DNA of 15,401 bases from positions 1 to 15,401 of the forward strand of contig JAZQLP010000034.1 in the NCBI GenBank assembly GCA_045542755.1, in the 5' to 3' direction. Position numbers and translations under genes: made by a program. The stretch's first letter is position 1; each line of letters opens with the position of its first letter. Below are positions 13,871-15,401 of this stretch, piece after piece. The notes under the pieces are model-generated. The model did no database searches and was not told the origin of the DNA. It saw only the letters and a list, made by a program, of their open reading frames with translations. This stretch comes from JAZQLP01 sp045542755. Lineage in GTDB: Bacteria; Bacillota; Clostridia; Oscillospirales; UBA644.

Positions 13871-13878
13871 GGGGGGGG
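13871..13878 (+). repeat. G8 tract forming the ribosome binding site of the large surface gene
   Basis: Eight consecutive G lie between AAA and AATAGAAC-ATG, so they serve as Shine-Dalgarno region with 8 bases to the start codon. A homopolymer of this length can change by slippage, altering the spacing; no such tract precedes the other genes (the nearest is G5 before 12555). Confidence 0.85.
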
Positions 13879-13886
13879 AATAGAAC

Positions 13887-15401
13887 ATGTTATCTTTATC
13901 CAAGCGCTTTGTAGCTATTTTTATGATAGCGGCAATGGTCTTCTCCCTTACCGCCCTTGATATTGCCTTTTTTGCAGAGGAGCCTGACGGTTCCCAGAAT
14001 CCTCCCTCTGCAGATACTGTTAACGTTGACCCCGAACAGGAGTCCGATATCGTTTTTTTTGATGTTGAACCTTCTTCCGAGATAGAGAATGATCCCATAG
14101 TCGGGGATACCTCTTCCTCGTCCGAGATTGATGGTATAGGTGACGTTCCTTCCTCTGAAATGGGAGATATGATCGTAACCTACTCCGCCCCCACGGCAGG
14201 CGAGGGTATGCCCGGTCTTGCCCTTCAAAACGGCTCTCGTCTTATATCTACCGTTGAAAACGGGACATATATATGGCAGAAGTGGGATCCCGTGGCCGGA
14301 GAATACGTTGATATTCCTGATGCGATCTTCAGATACTACGACCTTACTCCTGCAGATAGCGGTGCATATATAAGAGTTATTGTAAACGGTACGTCAAGTG
14401 CTCCTATCGGCCCCATCGGCAAGGTGGTTGTATTTGATCTTGCAAAAAAACGTGTTTCCCTGGATGCGACCTATGACGGTATAGACCCTGACGGGGTTGC
14501 TATTTCGGGCACTCATGATCCGTCTAACGTATATATTGTAAAGCAAAGTAATAACAGTGTTATTACCACCAATAATATAGTCTTTGCGGGGCATTGGCCA
14601 GATAGACCTTACGACCTTACCCTTGACGGCGTAAATATGGGTCAGTCAAGTTATTCTACCTGCGCACCCAATACTTCCACTTTGGGCAGTTATTCCAGCG
14701 GTACTATCCAGGTGCTCGCGCCGATCGATACCCAAAAGAACGTTATTATCCGCCTTAAGGGGGAGAATATCGTAAAGTCTATCCACTACTACACGGGTAA
14801 CGCAGTAAGAACCACAGGCTCTGCCCTTAAGATAACCGACATAAACGGGGACGGCGCTACCGACGGCGGTACTCTGTATATGCCTATAAAGGTGGATCCT
14901 GCCAATATAGACGAATTTGTAAAAAGAAAAACCAACTATAATCACTGGAACTCGGTTATCGGCGGTGACGATAGTTATCAGGACGTTGTAAATCTTACTA
15001 TCGCCGGCGGTAGTCTGCAGATACTTTCTACTTACGGAGATAACTGTACTTCCATAGGGGGAGGCGGTAACGGATACTGCCGTATGTCTATTACGGGGGG
15101 TAATATAGTAGCTCACTGTAACGGTACGGGTACTGCCATTGGCGGTGGTATAGGCTGGTACAGCGCGGGCGGCTCAGCAGATATTACCATCACGGGTGGT
15201 AACGTATATGCCAAAAATCATAGTGAAATATACATAAAGAATGGTGGCATAACGTCGGTTAAGGACGGTTGCGATGAAATGGTGGGCGGTGTTGCTATCG
15301 GCGGCGGAAGCTCTTTCCATAAAGAAGGAAGTACCGGTACCGTAACCATTACCGGCGGTCACGTAGAAGCCTACGGAACCTTTGGTAACGGTATGGGTGG
15401 C
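13887..15401 (+). CDS. Large surface protein with Ig-like part and glycine-rich beta repeats, incomplete at window end
   Basis: The frame is open from ATG at 13887 to the last base, 505 residues with no stop. Residues 1-30 are an ordinary Sec signal peptide (LSLSKRF start, hydrophobic core, probable cleavage after FFA). Residues 31-95 are an acidic Ser/Pro-rich linker. About 120-185 resembles an Ig-type fold (YIWQKWDP ... DSGAYIRVIVNG). From about 365 on, glycine-rich units recur: NLTIAGGSLQI, MSITGGNIVA, ITITGGNVYA and VTITGGHVEA, each followed within 10-40 residues by IGGG or similar, as in right-handed beta-helix surface proteins. It is fifth in the SipW operon, so it is probably displayed with the fibre-like proteins. 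Anchor and full length are not visible. Confidence 0.85.
   Translation, partial: MLSLSKRFVAIFMIAAMVFSLTALDIAFFAEEPDGSQNPPSADTVNVDPEQESDIVFFDVEPSSEIENDPIVGDTSSSSEIDGIGDVPSSEMGDMIVTYSAPTAGEGMPGLALQNGSRLISTVENGTYIWQKWDPVAGEYVDIPDAIFRYYDLTPADSGAYIRVIVNGTSSAPIGPIGKVVVFDLAKKRVSLDATYDGIDPDGVAISGTHDPSNVYIVKQSNNSVITTNNIVFAGHWPDRPYDLTLDGVNMGQSSYSTCAPNTSTLGSYSSGTIQVLAPIDTQKNVIIRLKGENIVKSIHYYTGNAVRTTGSALKITDINGDGATDGGTLYMPIKVDPANIDEFVKRKTNYNHWNSVIGGDDSYQDVVNLTIAGGSLQILSTYGDNCTSIGGGGNGYCRMSITGGNIVAHCNGTGTAIGGGIGWYSAGGSADITITGGNVYAKNHSEIYIKNGGITSVKDGCDEMVGGVAIGGGSSFHKEGSTGTVTITGGHVEAYGTFGNGMGG

Overview
The window looks like the end of a metagenome-type contig from an anaerobic, low-to-medium GC gut Firmicute of class Clostridia. 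The grounds are strong AGGAG-type ribosome binding sites, near-consensus sigma-A promoters with 17-bp spacers, a DUF6472-type small cysteine protein, SipW/TasA-type surface proteins and fucose-type glycan enzymes. No taxonomic marker allows a finer call. The first 70 bases are not genomic: they read as an untrimmed MGI/BGI (DNBSEQ) adapter-barcode-adapter block, so real sequence starts at about 71.

Layout. (1) 71-3224, minus strand: a compact operon from a promoter at 3196-3224, in the order DUF6472 protein, short-chain dehydrogenase, N-acetylglucosamine-6-phosphate deacetylase (nagA), 16S rRNA methyltransferase (rsmG), small two-helix membrane protein, then a terminator hairpin at the contig edge. 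Genes overlap by ATGA or are a few bases apart. (2) 3227-5805: two divergent sugar-related genes with facing strong promoters, a DUF1080 (3-keto-disaccharide hydrolase fold) protein on minus and a 580-residue putative alpha/alpha-toroid carbohydrate enzyme on plus. (3) 5815-9302, minus strand: a GH95-type alpha-L-fucosidase and a HAD phosphatase, with an A+T-rich four-helix-bundle (23S-IVP family) cassette wedged between them and bordered by inverted AGAGCATAG repeats. (4) 9391-10853, plus strand: a lipoprotein with three diverged copies of a roughly 100-residue domain. (5) 10970-15401, plus strand: a SipW/TasA-type surface operon with a structured leader, three SipW-type exported proteins, their dedicated signal peptidase, and a large beta-repeat surface protein that runs off the window.

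How it fits together. The GH95 enzyme, DUF1080 protein and toroid enzyme have no evident signal peptides, so they probably act on imported oligosaccharides; NagA would feed amino sugars into glycolysis. This suggests a host-glycan or mucin-type diet, which is inference. No transporter or sugar regulator is in the window. The last region is the most system-like: the signal peptidase should process all three short proteins, which share an Ala-(Lys/Arg)-Tyr signal motif, and these may form extracellular fibres together with or for the large repeat protein.
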